From Dendrocalamus latiflorus (lineage: Eukaryota; Streptophyta; Magnoliopsida; Poales; Poaceae): DNA of 64,000 bases. Position 1 is the stretch's first letter; each line of letters opens with the position of its first letter. Positions 12,451-24,668 of the stretch are shown piece by piece. Below the pieces are notes generated by a model that was not told the DNA's origin, made no database searches, and worked only from the letters and a program-made list of their open reading frames with translations. The stretch spans positions 22,657,449 through 22,721,448 of the forward strand of contig CM029670.1 of assembly GCA_017311315.1 (NCBI GenBank), given 5' to 3'. The position numbers were made by a program, and so were the translations under genes.

Positions 12451-15400
12451 CTTTTTTGGTTTTTGTATCATCAGACCTGCTTGATGCCGCATCAACCCCA
12501 TACAGCTTCTGCAACTCTGGCACATATGCCGAAGTCTGAACAAACAAAGTGAGAATAATGGCAGCACGACGCAGCTAAGACAAAGTGAGCTCAGTGCAAA
12601 AAAACTTACCCTACCACCAACTGTAATGAAGTCAATTTTCTTCCCTGCAATCAACAAATGCAACCTTCAATATTGATAGAAAACATGAACGCAGCATATG
12701 AACCAGAAAAAAAATGATGATCACACCATCCACAAAGGCCTTGCCGGGTTTCTTCTCCCGGGAATGAAATATCCAGTTTTCTGGAAACTGACTGCTATCA
12801 GCACCAACTTCTAAGGACTTCTCGATCACCTATTAGGAAGAATTGCCAGGCAAAAAAAGATTATCATATACAAAATGATCACCCTAATGTCATGCACAAG
12901 GAGGGAAGGGCTCTATATCGGTAAGACCATCACAGCACACCCCAACCCTCTTCTCTTGCTTGATAGGGTGAAAAGAGAAAGATAAGGGCTGCCATATTAT
13001 TTGGACAGTAATGTCACTTTTTTTCTTTGCACGAGGATTAAGTTTTGTACAGGTAAACAAGACTCCTACAGTCCTACTTCAATGCATGCTTCTATACAAG
13101 CACATACACAAATTTAGCAAAGTGCTATTTGTTCAATTCTTTTTCCACTGTGTATACCTAACGTCATACATTACACAGCCTGTCACTAATTTCTTTTTCC
13201 AATAAATGTATAAGATTACATTGCATGCCCACTACATAAGTTTAGGCGAGCATACAAGAACTTGGTACCCTCTTATCAGTCACATATCAGTACCTAATTA
13301 GTATAGCAAATACCATTATTATTTTGCAGATTAATGGATTGTGTGCACAAATAACAAATAGTGGATGCATCCAAATTCAAAGGGATCCATGTCATGTTTT
13401 TTCACCAGCAATCCATTTCCAACAAGGCAAACTCTAGATGGTAATCATGGACTAACCTCTTTAATGCACTCATGGAGTGTCTTGCATTTCTCCTTGGATA
13501 TCTTCGATGCACGTTGCATTGGATGAATCCTTGCCTACATGCAAATCAAGCAAAAGGTGAAACATGATTATGTTTTACACAAAGAATGGCACCGCAATAG
13601 CAATTAGTTTATAAAAACTGCAGACCATAAAGCAGTCCATGTGTGAAACAAGGCTGTTCTTTGAGGGTTCATTGTGAGCAGCAAAATACTCATAATGCAA
13701 AGGCATATATATAAGTACTACTTACAACATTTATGAAAGGCACAAGTAAAATTATTAGCACAGACAACAGTGCAGGAAGTTCTGCACAAAAAAAAAAGTG
13801 AAGCTAGGTTCTATTTTGAGAAGCCTAGGTTCTTCCAGAAGCCAGCTTCTTAGAGAAGCTAGTGGAGACGGGCTTTAGCTTCTCAGTACAAGTGGGTGTT
13901 AAGCTGTCCAGGAAAAGCCCATATAAATTGCACCTTATTTGGAAGGGCTTAAGATTAAGATTCTAGTGGCTAAACTGAGGCATAATGCCAGTCAGGTTCC
14001 ACATCACCTCTCACCTTTTCACCTATGCAACTCAAGTAGTTATTCATCTGATCATCTCCAACTATGAAGCTGTTTATCTGATTAAGCACCTTTTAGCCAA
14101 TTACGAGGAATAAGTGGGCCAATCAGCCCAATAAGACATACCAATCAACAATTCAAATGCCTAGGGTTCGTGATGCAGCAATATAGGGCAAAAAAATTCG
14201 ATGGCCACTAGTCTTTGGCAGTGACTGTGTACATATTGTTCACTACACCTGTTCCTCCACATTTCCTCCTTTTCTTTGTCTTTGATCTCCAAGCCTTGCT
14301 GCAATTTGGTCTCACTCACCTCCCAGGTGACATCATACAGCGTTCCTGTAGTTGCTGGTGGCCACCAACATGCGCGCATGGTGGCATGAGCAAGTTCTTA
14401 GTGTGTGGCATTCTATGTTAACTTTTGACTAATCAGGACACATCAGCGGAACTTTTGCTGGTGTGACAATGGTGTCCTCAGAGTTGCTTTGTAACATCAG
14501 TTAGCTTGGCCAAGAAACTGTACACAACTACACATTTCTGTTAATTAGGTAAGGCACTTGGCAGAGAGTTATATACCATAGGTCCTGCCCTGTAGGCATG
14601 CTAGGCTGCTAGCTATAAGAATGATGCGCTACAAAAGCAACTGCCATACTGCTAAAAACCTCAGACTAGTTGTTCATATTAGCCATGAATTTTAGGAAAT
14701 TTTAAGTCCAAACCTACCAGGAAAGCAATCAAATAGTTCCATCAATGCATGCAATTTTTTGTTTATTGTCTCCAGATGCATTGCAGTTATCAACAACAAG
14801 TGCTTCTTTTGGTAAAGTCCAGTGCCAGTTTGGCCAAACTCCGGCTCCCAGCTTCTGGGGAGAAGCCAGAGCCGGACGACCAAGCACTTTTGGCTCCAAA
14901 CATTTTTGGAGATAGAGCTAAATAAGCTGAAGCCCAATTTGTACTAGTAGGATAGAGCTAGCCAGCGGTAGCTTCTGGCTCCAGAAGCTTTAGAGTGGGA
15001 AAGTCAACATGCTGCTAGCTTCTAGAGGTCAAAAGGTGGAGCCAGAGCCTGATTAAAAAGGGCCTTAGATAAGTAATCTGCTTCCAGGGTCACAAGTGCC
15101 TTCATAACATTTAAGTGCTAAGCAGTGAGTTGACCGCTTGCTTAACACTTTAACATTTTTTCAGAACATTGTTTAATGTATCTTTCCAGTCATGTGACAT
15201 AAATAATTAACTTCTTGTGAGATTTCTATGCACTGACATGAACAAGAAATTGCTTGCGGTAAAGTGTACAACAATCTCAATGTTTGAAGAGTAACTATGG
15301 TCTAGGATCATTTTGTCCAAATGACCACGTGATATCTATTTCATTATACAATTATGTTTGATCATAATATGGAGGAATTTGTTCCTCACAAAAAAAGAAG

Positions 15401-18400
15401 GAATTTGTTAAAAATACTTACCAGAATAGAATTATAATCTTTTATATACAATAGATAATACTGAAAAAGGAACTTATATATTTTCAATTTTTCAATGAAT
15501 TGCAAAATGTTATCCAAGAGTGGAAGCAATGTCCAACAAAACTGACCTGATAAAGCACCTCATCTGCGATCCAGTTGCCAATTCCTGATATAAAGCTCTG
15601 AAAAAAGAGAGGGGGATTAAGACTAGCAGAATTGAAAGGGATTTGCGCCATACATTACCTTGGTGATAACAATGAAAAAAGATTGTGTGTGCTTCCACCG
15701 AGGCCTTTAGACTACATGAGAATCCTAAACCGCAATCTCTTAATTGATTGATCAAAACATGTCGAACAATGCCTCTCAGTTTACGAAACTTTTGAAATAA
15801 GGGCAAGAACCTTTTAATTGTTAAAACCTAGCAATAACTGAGAAAGTTAATCTGTATTGAATTCAGATCTGCATATACATAACATGTTTAACGGCTTAAG
15901 GATTGGGTTAGAGCAGTTTGAGCGAAGCACAAAGCCTTAAGATCCATACCTGATCAATCAAAAGGGCTTTTATTGGTATATTCTTTCTACCTAATGATTG
16001 TATAAAATCATCAAGCTGCATTGGTTCAAATAAGGCATCTGGTCCAAGCTCAGAAATTGGAAGGACAGCTTCTGGCTATTAAAACATATGAAAAAAAACA
16101 TTAAAACGAAATATTACCACATACTGAAGGATAAACTTTATTTTCACGGAATCACTAGAGAGTATTACATTGTTGAGTAAGCGTATTTTTGCAAAACGCC
16201 TCTTATCAGTGAAGGAAAACTCTAAGCCATCATCCAGCTGTAATAAGTTAACAGGAACAACATAAACTGCTGAGAACAAGATAGCAAAATTAAGTAACTA
16301 ATACAATTCATTAGTCCAATATCCTTTTTGACTATGCAAAGAGAAGAAAAAAAATCACTTCATGTGCATGAAAAGCAAAGACTACTAAAGGTACACACTT
16401 CATCCTGATAGAGTCCCGTCAGTATTATCAATTTTGGATTTAGCTCTTTGAATTTTGCAATTTAACTGCCATTCATCTAAGCATTAGCATGATCGCAATT
16501 CCCTAGTGGATACCATGGAAGTTTCAATTACCACCAAAGCTTAAAAGCGTTTGAATTGGAAAGACAATATATTCAAGAATCACAGTCCAAATACAGGCCA
16601 TAATCGCAAAATTCCAAGTCAATGGTCCTATAAGATATTTCATATTCAACTGTGCAAATGGTGGATGTCAGTATGTCACCAACTCACCATACAAAACACA
16701 AATAACAATAAGCATCAATGTGTAAAAATGATCCAGATAAGACGGGAATTAAGAAACAAACTTCCTACCCATGTTGATGAAAGAGAGAGAAAAAAAGGCA
16801 TGATGTAGATTATGGCACTAGAATCCATACTTCAACAAACAGCTTGGAGTACTTTGAAGGCCATTCCTCAGTTGGGCTCACTGCAGACCTACATGAAATG
16901 CCACAAGAATGAAAAGAGCTGAATTATTTTAGTTCATTGAAACCACTGCATAAAATTTTATTGACACTAAAATGACTCTAAACACAATAGAATACACCCA
17001 TCCATGTAAAGATATTGTCTAGGCCTGATCTCACGTCCAAATTCTAAATGACTTTTTTGTATCTTGGTCACCTCATAAAGTACCGAAACGCATTATGCTT
17101 GTCGTTTAACAAAGTTTTTTTTTCTTTATATGAACCTCAAGTTCAATATAACAAACAACCCAGGTTACCCTTATCAGTAATCAACATCCGCCTGTTCAAA
17201 CCAGGCAAATCGCCAAATCGTATTTATATTAAGTTCGGGTACAGTTTTCCTCAGTAGTAATAGAAATGGAAAATGTCTACTGAAAAATTGATCAGTAGTA
17301 TACCAAAATCTTATCATTGATTTTATATATTCTTGATTATAGCTTTACCAAATTTACCAAAAGACATAACAGGATGGAATCAGCATCGGGTGTAACTAAT
17401 AGTATACCAAGACTAAGAATAGCTGACGTGTCTCCATGTTAAATGTAATCTTACAAATTTCTCAAATTTCTGAAACTAGAGCCAATATCTGTCAGTCATA
17501 GAACATCTGACAAATTATTTGAATTTCTAAAACTGGAACGGACATAAGTCAATCATAGAGCCTAAGATTCTCCTGGCATCTGGCTGGATTTTCTGGTATG
17601 CACTAAGCCACTAATGCTAAAACTTACTACAGCATCAGGAGAATCAGGTGGCACCAAATATTACAACACTAATTGAATATATCTGCTAATACAGCATGGC
17701 ATGCAAAAATGAACTAGTTAAATACAAATTCTGCTATAATTGCACCAGCAATGTTATTTCCAAACTACGTAGCTGCCTCTTTTTTGAGAGGTGGTAGCTT
17801 CCTTAACTATAGGCTAAAACAAGCACCAGAAAAAAAAGCTGTCAAAAGAAGGAACCTTTTATATTTGCTCAGCTCCACACCCTTGATGTAAATAGCTCCA
17901 GCCATTCCTGTAACAAACATTAACATTTATGTGCTGTTTGTGTACTTAGAACTTCGAAAGAAAGAAAAAAAGCCAGTTAGCTACCGAATGAGAAGTTCTG
18001 GTAGAAACGCAAAAACTGCAGTAGAGGTCCCTCTACTATCCACTTTTATTCAATTGAGCCACTTTAGCTGAATTTTGTCTAACCAAACCTCTCTATTATT
18101 CATTGTTGCTCAGTTGGACCTCTATAGTCTATAACTAATTTCTTCTCCAGTAAAGTCTCTCTACATTTTTTTCTTTGTATAGTAAATATGACTCTCTACC
18201 TCTCTATTATTAATTGCTCTATGCAAAACAAAATAACTAACTCTAAAAAAACAACAATAACTAGGATAGAAGGGAACAAGAGTACTCCATTCATTATAGT
18301 TACTCATTCTGACAAATCTTTATGATCGAATGCTCATAGTTCATAAAGCTACCATATCAAATTTTCAGGTGGTGGCTACAATGTTGGGTTAGCAAAACCC

Positions 18401-18991
18401 TTAAGATGCTTAGGCTGTCCATTTACCAAGAAAAAGATGCATTAATTTAATCAAATAGTTGCCCATTTTGTACATGCTACAGGTATACATTTCCACCACT
18501 CTTCTTGAAAATAAAACCATCGGAACCCTAGAAACCTGAAAACCCCCAAAGAATATCTTGGGCACAAGCACACAAGAGCCCGAAGTGGCACCCCCCCCCC
18601 CCCCCCCCCCCGCCTCACAAAAAAAAAAGCAGAAAGCTCAAAGCTAAAAGAACAGTGCTATTCTTGAAAATAAAAAAAAATCAAGAAATGATCGATTTGT
18701 GAAAAGGAAGGGAGAAAAACCAAATGGAAGTAGTTTCACGGTGGCAGAAACTGGAGACGGACCAAACTGGAAGGAGGGGGAGGGCGGGGAGTCGAGCGCG
18801 AGCCATAGGTTCTTGCCCTTGCGCCGGGCAGCGGCGATGGTCCTCCCGACCAGCGCCGCCTCCAGCCGCGCCGGGGCGACGCCGTCGATGACCTTAGTGT
18901 CGTCCGCGGCGGAACACCGCACGATCCTCTTCCCAACGCAGTGCTCCTCCAGCGCCCGTCTCGCCGTCTCCACCTCCGGCAGCTCCGGCAT
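11945..18991 (-). CDS. FPG1: Formamidopyrimidine-DNA glycosylase, plant FPG1 type (10 exons)
   Basis: Bifunctional DNA glycosylase/AP lyase of nuclear base-excision repair that removes oxidised purines. Exons, 5' to 3': 18991-18763, 17907-17856, 16888-16831, 16237-16169, 16075-15950, 15597-15547, 13534-13457, 12829-12727, 12644-12610, 12535-11945; all introns are GT...AG and phases agree, giving 1392 bp and 463 residues. The mature N-terminus PELPEVE supplies the catalytic Pro2 and Glu3; Lys60 lies in RRKGKNLW; the helix-two-turn-helix motif is SGIGNWIADEVLYQARIHP (about 181-199). Instead of a zinc finger there is the zincless form seen in plant FPG (ITVGGRTSAYVPELQKLYG, about 261-279). Residues after about 285 form a long Lys/Glu/Asp-rich tail with repeated KPxKRGRKQ blocks, probably nuclear-localising and DNA-binding. 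The gene appears intact. The start was chosen because processing must expose PELPEV. A Mutator-like element lies 88 bp upstream. Confidence 0.95.
13785..15066. repeat. Miniature-element remnants in FPG intron 6
   Basis: The 2012-bp intron 13535-15546 contains blocks rich in AGCTTCTGGCTCCAGAAGCT-like palindromic words, at about 13800-13930 and 14815-15066. The second ends GATTAAAAAGGGCC. Such blocks are typical of hAT-type miniature elements of grasses. Exact termini and target duplications could not be fixed. Confidence 0.4.
18591..18611. repeat. 21-base C homopolymer in FPG intron 1
   Basis: An uninterrupted run of 21 C on the plus strand, thus a G run in the FPG sense strand, 150 bases into intron 1. 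Confidence 0.95.
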
Positions 18992-19079
18992 CTCTCCCGA
19001 CTTCCGTGTTTTCTCTCTTTCTTTTTTTCTTTTCCAGTTGCCCTTTTACTCTCTTCTCTCTCCTGTGAAGTGAAGTTGT

Positions 19080-19211
19080 GAGTTTTTTGTACGGATAATC
19101 TATTTTTTATTCGAAATTACAGAAATATACCTGCGGGAATTTTTTTTTACAAAAATAGACTCCAGTCGCCTAATAGTTGGGCGACTGGAGCCTTTCGCCC
19201 AACCAGACTGC
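19080..19211 (+). repeat. Left terminal inverted repeat of the Mutator-like element
   Basis: Starts GAGTTTTTTGTACGGATAAT and ends at AACCAGACTGC; it is matched inverted at 22941-23071 with only a few differences. It contains a perfect 11-bp stem (CTCCAGTCGCC at 19160-19170, GGCGACTGGAG at 19180-19190, 9-base loop). Confidence 0.85.
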
Positions 19212-19345
19212 GACACAATATCTGTCGCCGTACGCTGAAGCGATTGCATCCAATCACGCTTCCGTATGGCGACTTGCATACAGTCGCCAACCCATTAGGC
19301 GACTTGCATGCAGTCGCCATCCTATTAGGCGATTGCATGCCCCCC
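19212..19345. repeat. Left subterminal GCGAC-motif repeats
   Basis: Several copies of TTAGGCGACTTGCATGC, CAGTCGCC and related words in both orientations follow the left TIR. A related cluster occurs beside the right TIR (about 22810-22940: CGGCGACTGGATTGCA, CAATCGCCCAACGG). Such subterminal motif clusters may serve as transposase-binding sites; that role is inferred. Confidence 0.55.
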
Positions 19346-19626
19346 GGTGAATTTTGTAGTAAATGCGGTAGAGTTGTAATAAAAGTTTATGTTTATTGTA
19401 TATTGTAGGTGTGTTTTTAGAAACTTTTTTATTAAAGATTAACGGGAGAACGATCGATACGTATACTGTTAAGTGACATACGATGATAATTCATGTGCGG
19501 AGAACCGGTATATTTATGATTGAATACGAAAAGAAAGATGATAGACTTGTTGGAATTTAAATAAACTTTATAATATAAGTGTGAGTAACATGTCGCATAT
19601 TTTTTCATTACATAATATAGCATCCC

Positions 19627-21603
19627 TCACCCGCCACCCTGGTGTGCCCCGTCACCGCGCCCGCGTCCTCCCATACGGCCCCGCTTGGCCCTCCTCCGGT
19701 GCAACGGGTTACGAGGCTTCGAAAAAGTAAAACGAGCACGAGGGTGTCTATCCCGCCCCTGCGCTGGTGGAGTCAGCTGCACCTCTGGCTGTGTGCCCTC
19801 CGGTGCACCGGGGAGGGCACTGCTAGAGAGAACCTCCGGTGCTGCGTCGGAGAACTGCCCGGGCCACTCCGCAAAAAACTGGTCCACATCGTCCGGGCCC
19901 GGGGAGACGCCGTGCTGCTGGTAAGTACCTGCAATAGTAATATCGTTAGTTCGTTGCATGTTGTCTTGGGATAAAAACGAGATCGGACGATGTGTACCCG
20001 TAGCTGGCGCCATCAAGGTAGGAGGAGGGGCATACACCCCCTGCGTGTGGAAGCCGGGGATGTGCGGAGGAGGCGTGAAGCTCGATGGTGTAGGAGGTCA
20101 TGCCCAGCCTGAACCCCCTGGCGGCTCTGGGTGAGGTGGTGTAGGACGTGTCCACGTACTACCTCCGAAGTAGTGCCACGCTGGTCGGGGTGGCACTGGT
20201 GGACGAGCAGTCGGAGCGCTGGGCGTGGAGACCGCCGGTAGCCTCGTGCAGGATAGCAGGCTAACAATACGTCTACACCCGGCCGCCACCCGACGCACAA
20301 AGCTGACGCCCTCTGTAGTAGTGAGGCGGAGTCGTTCCATAGGGTAGCACCGACGTCAGCCTGGACACAAAGACATAAAATATCATCGAAACGACATTTG
20401 GGAAATGTAAACTGCATGCATACCAAAATGGCCATTTGGGAATATTTGAAATTACATTTAACGTACCGCGATGTGAGCGTCGCGCGCGAGGTGTGCGGGG
20501 TACGTGTCTGTCGGAGCGGCGACCTGTGTGGCAGGCGGGTCTACGACATATACGAGCCTGGTACGTGTCCGCCCTGGTACCAACGCAGGTACTCCGCGTA
20601 GTCCCTGCTGTCGTATGGCTGGTCCTCCTCCACGCGGTCGTCGAGCGCACCCTCCCACTGCTCGACCCAGGGCTGCATCTTCGTCGACCAGTCCGTACCT
20701 CTTTTAACTCCCTTCGCGTTGTGCCTGCGTGTAGAACCATTACGTAATGTGAGATACTTGCGAACGCAGTAGTAAGTATGTACAAATTTAGCACAAACGA
20801 TCACTCACCCGTGCACGTTCCGCGGAAGCGATGGTCCGACTGGTACATGACTCGATGGGGTGCGTAGTCCTCCACGTAGATATGGTACACGAGCTTCCGG
20901 CGGGTGAGCCAGAAAGCCCAGTCACGGAAGCAAAGTGCGTACAGCCCGCCAGGAGCATGGGCCTGCACTGTTGTATCTGCGACTGCCGTATCTGCGTACG
21001 GCTCCCAGCGCACGTCGTCGACTGTGATGCGGTCGATCTGCTCCACAAAGGGCAGGTACGCCCGCGTGACCTGCACGTGCACGAATTGTACCTACAAGCA
21101 AGACAAGTTATTTAGTACGACGATCGTCAATAAGAAAGAAATAGTTGACTGTGATAATACTTACTCGACGACGGCACCAGAGAGAACCCATCGTCGGCCG
21201 GTCACGTCTCCCCCTGGATACATCTCGGCCCCGTACGGACCCATGTCGTCTAGCACAGGTCGTCCGATGCTCAACCGCTCGAACGACCACAACTGCAGCA
21301 GCAAGGGACAACCCGTGAGGACCGAGTTCGCCCTGGTCCTCGTGCACGCATCGCACAGCGCGCGGTACGTCGCGGCAAGTGTGGCCGTTCCCCAGCTGAC
21401 CTGGGGGGCTCGCCGTCAGCGATCACCCTTGTATAAGCGATAAGACGCACATCCACCGAGTTGCCGTGGCTGGTGGTGAAAAGCACCCAACCAAACAGCC
21501 ACAGCACGTACGCCTCCAAGTGGCGCGAGACCTGGTGATAGCCTGCGGATCCATGCGCTCCACCTGAATGCAAACAAGTTGTTATTAGTACGTAATACAA
21601 CAA
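19627..21603 (-). pseudogene. Plant mobile domain (PMD/MAIN-like) gene, frameshifted
   Basis: Minus-strand pieces read as a PMD-type protein: LEAYVLWLFGWVLFTTSHG and DVRLIAYTRVIADGEPP (about 21530-21390), then LLLQLWSFERLSIGRP in a shifted frame (about 21300), VTRAYLPFVEQ and YALCFRDWAFWL (about 21090-20810), MQPWVEQWEGALDDRVEED (about 20690), RTRLVYVVDPPATQ (about 20560), MERLRLTTTEGVSFVRR (about 20340) and a basic, Pro-rich C-terminus ending near 19627. Plausible introns separate several pieces. At least two one-base shifts (in the C run near 21400 and near 20580) break the frame. PMD proteins occur both as host MAIN/MAIL proteins and inside transposons; here the TIRs make the transposon form more likely. 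Confidence 0.7.
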
Positions 21604-21609
21604 ATAAGA

Positions 21610-22550
21610 GCTTCCAACATCAAATTTTGTACATCTAAATTTCTACGCTACATTTTCTATAATAATACATCAAAAATACTATACAAAATTTGTACGCTAC
21701 ATTTTCTACAATAATACATAAAAAAAATTTCTACATCTACATTTGAATACTATATTTTCTACAATAACGCATTAAAAATGGTATACAAAATTTATAAACT
21801 AAATTTTCTAAACTAAATTTCTAAACTATATTTTCTAAAAAAAATTCTAAACTAAAATTCTAAATTAAATTTCTAAACTAAATTTCAAATCTACATTTTC
21901 TAAAGTTAATTTCTAAACTTAATTTCAAAACTACATTTTCTAAACTTAATTTTTAAACTACATTTCCTAAACTAAATTTCTAAACTATATTTTCTAAACT
22001 AAATTTGTAAACTATATTTTCTAAACTAAATTTCTAAATTAAATTTCCAAGCTACATTTTATAAACTAAATTTCTAAACTATATTTTCTAAACTAAATTT
22101 GTAAACTATATTTTCTAACCTAAATTTACAAAACTAATTTTTCTAAACTTAATTTCTAAACTATATTTTCTAAATACAATTTGAAAACTAAATTTTCTAA
22201 ACTAAATTTCTAAAATATATTTTCTAAACTAATTTTATAATCTAAATTTTCTAAACTATATTTTCTAAACAAAAATTGAAATCTAAATTTCTAAACTATA
22301 TTTTCTAAACTAAATTTCTAAACTAAATTTTCTAAACTAAATTTCTAAACTAAATTTTCTAAACTATATTTTCTAAACTAAATTTCTAAACTATAATTTC
22401 TAAACTACATTTTCTAAACTAAATTTCAAAACTAAATTTTCTAAACTAAATTTCAAAACTAAATTTTCTAAACTACATTTTCTAAACTAAATTTATAAAC
22501 TAAATTTTCTAAACTAATTTTCTAAACTATTTTTCTAACACTAACAAAAA
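21610..22550. repeat. A/T-rich minisatellite inside the Mutator-like element
   Basis: About 940 bp of degenerate tandem units of roughly 18-20 bp built from TTTTCTAAACTAAA and TTTCTAAACTATA. Copies vary in length and sequence, and no spacers or coding potential are present. Confidence 0.9.
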
Positions 22551-22582
22551 ATATAACACAAAAAAATACCTAAAAACGATTG

Positions 22583-22745
22583 CGCTCTCCCTCTCCTTCT
22601 CTCCCCCACCTCTTCTCCTCCTCTCCCTCTCCTTCTCTCCCCCTCCTCTTCTCCACCTCTCCCTCTCCTTCTCCCTCCTCTTCTCCTCCTCTCCCTCTCC
22701 TTCTCTCCCCCTTCTCTTCTTCCCTCTTCCTCTCTTCTTCTTCTA
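22583..22745. repeat. CT-rich microsatellite-like tract
   Basis: Tandem CTCTCCCTCTCCTTCTCTCC units of about 36-40 bp, pure pyrimidine on the plus strand. Long frames through this tract are low-complexity artefacts. Confidence 0.85.
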
Positions 22746-22940
22746 CTCTTCGCGCGGCCGAACGATCAAAACAGTGCAACGGCCGGGGCGCTCGGCCGAG
22801 TGTCTTATATCGCCTCCAGTCACCCAACTGTTCGGCGACTGGATTGCAATCGCCCAACGGTTCGGCGACTGGATTGCAGTCGCCCAACGGTGGGGCGACT
22901 GCAATTAATCGCCGAACGGTTGGTATATTCATTAACTGTT

Positions 22941-23071
22941 GCAGTCTGGTTGGGCGAAAGGCTCCAGTCGCCCAACCATTAGGCGACTGGAGCCTATTTT
23001 TGTAAAAAAAATTTCCGCGGGTATATTTCTGTAATTTCGAATAAAAAATGAATTATCCGTACAAAAAATTC
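22941..23071 (-). repeat. Right terminal inverted repeat of the Mutator-like element
   Basis: Inverted copy of 19080-19211, ending CCGTACAAAAAATTC before the second target duplication. It contains the same CTCCAGTCGCC / GGCGACTGGAG stem. Confidence 0.85.
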
Positions 23072-23081
23072 GTGAAGTGGT

Positions 23082-24387
23082 GCTGTATGGACAGTTACAG
23101 AAATGCCCTACAAATTGCAAGCCGTTCATATTAGCTTCTACAAACTGTTTTTCTACAGTAAATATTTTTATATGTTATCTAACTTTTAAATATGTCTTTT
23201 TAAGATAGAATCTACTTATTAATTATAGTACATAATATAGTAACTTTATTTAAATCGGTAAAAATCAATCGTAAATTTTTTACTTTATAAGTTAAAATCA
23301 AAAACCATAAGTAAAAACTTATGGCCCATACCTTCCTATATTACATCCGAGAGGAAGCGACCCTGAGGAAGACCTCCACGTCTGCGATTTTGTTACGAAC
23401 TTACCGTTGGAACAGATTTATCTTTGCCTACTTCAGGATTTGTTAACTTAGGTTTCAGCTGTGAGCCCTGAAATTAATCCACACAATCGACGCACACCAC
23501 ACGTCCATCTGTACAGCTCATTCCACAATCGAAAAACCGTTCAACAACCAAATACATAGCCCACACTGCGCACAGGACGGCACCGACGATGACTTCACCT
23601 GTAAAACCGATCCTAAACAGGACGGCAGCGTAGCGCGCTTCCCCTCCTAGTAGTATTTACAAATCATAGTATTTGAAAACCGCAGTTTTCAATGCCCCAC
23701 CTACAACATGCCACGGTTTTTGAACACCATAGTTTTTATCAGTTTTGAGAAGAAGAAAAACAAGGTGTGTTTGGATGTTATAGTGTTTAATGCAGTATAT
23801 CATTAGAGGGATAAGAGTTATTAAATTGAATGTTAAATTTAAATCAACCTTTCAAAATTCAAGGAGAATTTAACAACTTGATTTATCCAAATTATATTTT
23901 GATTTTTTTGAAGTTTCAACTGAGTACCTAAAAACTGAAAGTTATACATTCTAATATAAAATTAATCATTTTGAATTTCGAATTTAAAAATGGAATCAAG
24001 TTTCCACAATCAAACAACATGTATCCAAATTTCATTATCTCCGTAGACTGAAAGAATGTAGTACAATGTTTGTGTATATAGCATGATGCATCATGCATAC
24101 TACGGGAAAAGATCAGTTGAGCTCGGTTTTAAAAAAAGAGGTTGTGAGTGAATTTTTTAAAATCTCTACCACTAAAAAACCACCAGTTGTAAACTTTCCT
24201 ACAGCTACCCTAACAAATGCCCCCCGCAGTCAAGACCTCTCCAAGATGCACCAAACCAACTGCACCCAGAACCAGCGAACCTTTGAAATGAAGGGACGAT
24301 ATCCACTCTAGCCTCTGCTTTCTCTTACTCACTCAAATCCAACGGCCCAGGTTGTTTGGATCATACCTCATCACTCATCCCATCCCG
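23082..24387. other. Non-genic stretch, probably ancestral FPG upstream region
   Basis: If the Mutator-like element is removed, this sequence would abut the FPG 5' UTR, so any original FPG promoter should lie here (near 23082 onward). No convincing core promoter was identified. Around 23665-23760 the words CATAGTATTTGAAAACCGCAG and ACCATAGTTTTT resemble small grass DNA-transposon ends. Confidence 0.35.
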
Positions 24388-24668
24388 CGCCCACCCCGCG
24401 CGCGACTCCCCCTCTCTCCCATCTCCCACACGCGCGACTCACCGACTCCTCCTCTCCTCTCCCGCACGCAGGAACCCCAGGGCACGGCGGCGTCCTCCCC
24501 ACCCCGCGCGCGACTCCCCCTCTCCCCCGGCGGCGGCGCGGCGCCCACCCGATCCTCCCCACCCCGCGCGCGACTCCCCCTCTCCCACCAGGGCGGCGGC
24601 GCGGCGGCGATCCTCCCCACCCCGCGCGCGACTCCCCCTCTCCCCCGGCGGCGGCGCGGCACCCACCC
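24388..24668. repeat. GC-rich tandem repeat of about 60 bp
   Basis: Four copies of a unit beginning CACCCCGCGCGCGACTCCCC and ending in GGCGGCGGCGCGGC (starting near 24388, 24495, 24555 and 24615); the first lacks the GGC tail. A frame from the repeat continues to 24850 through FFLFDDRVPTPRKLLKGVY. That could be coincidence or an exon of an unrecognised gene; no domain is recognised. Confidence 0.6.

Larger units (their letters stand above)
19080..23071. mobile_element. Mutator-like TIR element carrying a plant-mobile-domain gene
   Basis: A 3992-bp segment with long, nearly identical terminal inverted repeats (about 19080-19211 and 22941-23071). The flanks are GTGAAGTTGT (19070-19079) and GTGAAGTGGT (23072-23081), a 10-bp duplication with one mismatch. 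Long TIRs and 9-11 bp duplications are the hallmarks of Mutator-like elements. Inside are a decayed minus-strand PMD gene, an A/T-rich minisatellite and a CT-rich tract. No MURA-type transposase is recognisable, so the element is presumably non-autonomous. It is inserted between the FPG coding start and whatever promoter preceded it. Confidence 0.8.

Noticed and set aside
12000..12552. Several plus-strand Leu/Ser/Phe-rich frames
   Set aside because: They are complements of the Lys/Glu-rich FPG tail.
18644..18991. Bacterial-type Fpg gene acquired by recent transfer
   Set aside because: The frame is exon 1 of a ten-exon gene with plant-type zincless finger and basic tail, so it is the ordinary plant FPG.
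22570..22932. Glu/Arg/Gly-rich frame of 120 codons
   Set aside because: Produced by the CT-rich tract in the Mutator-like element.
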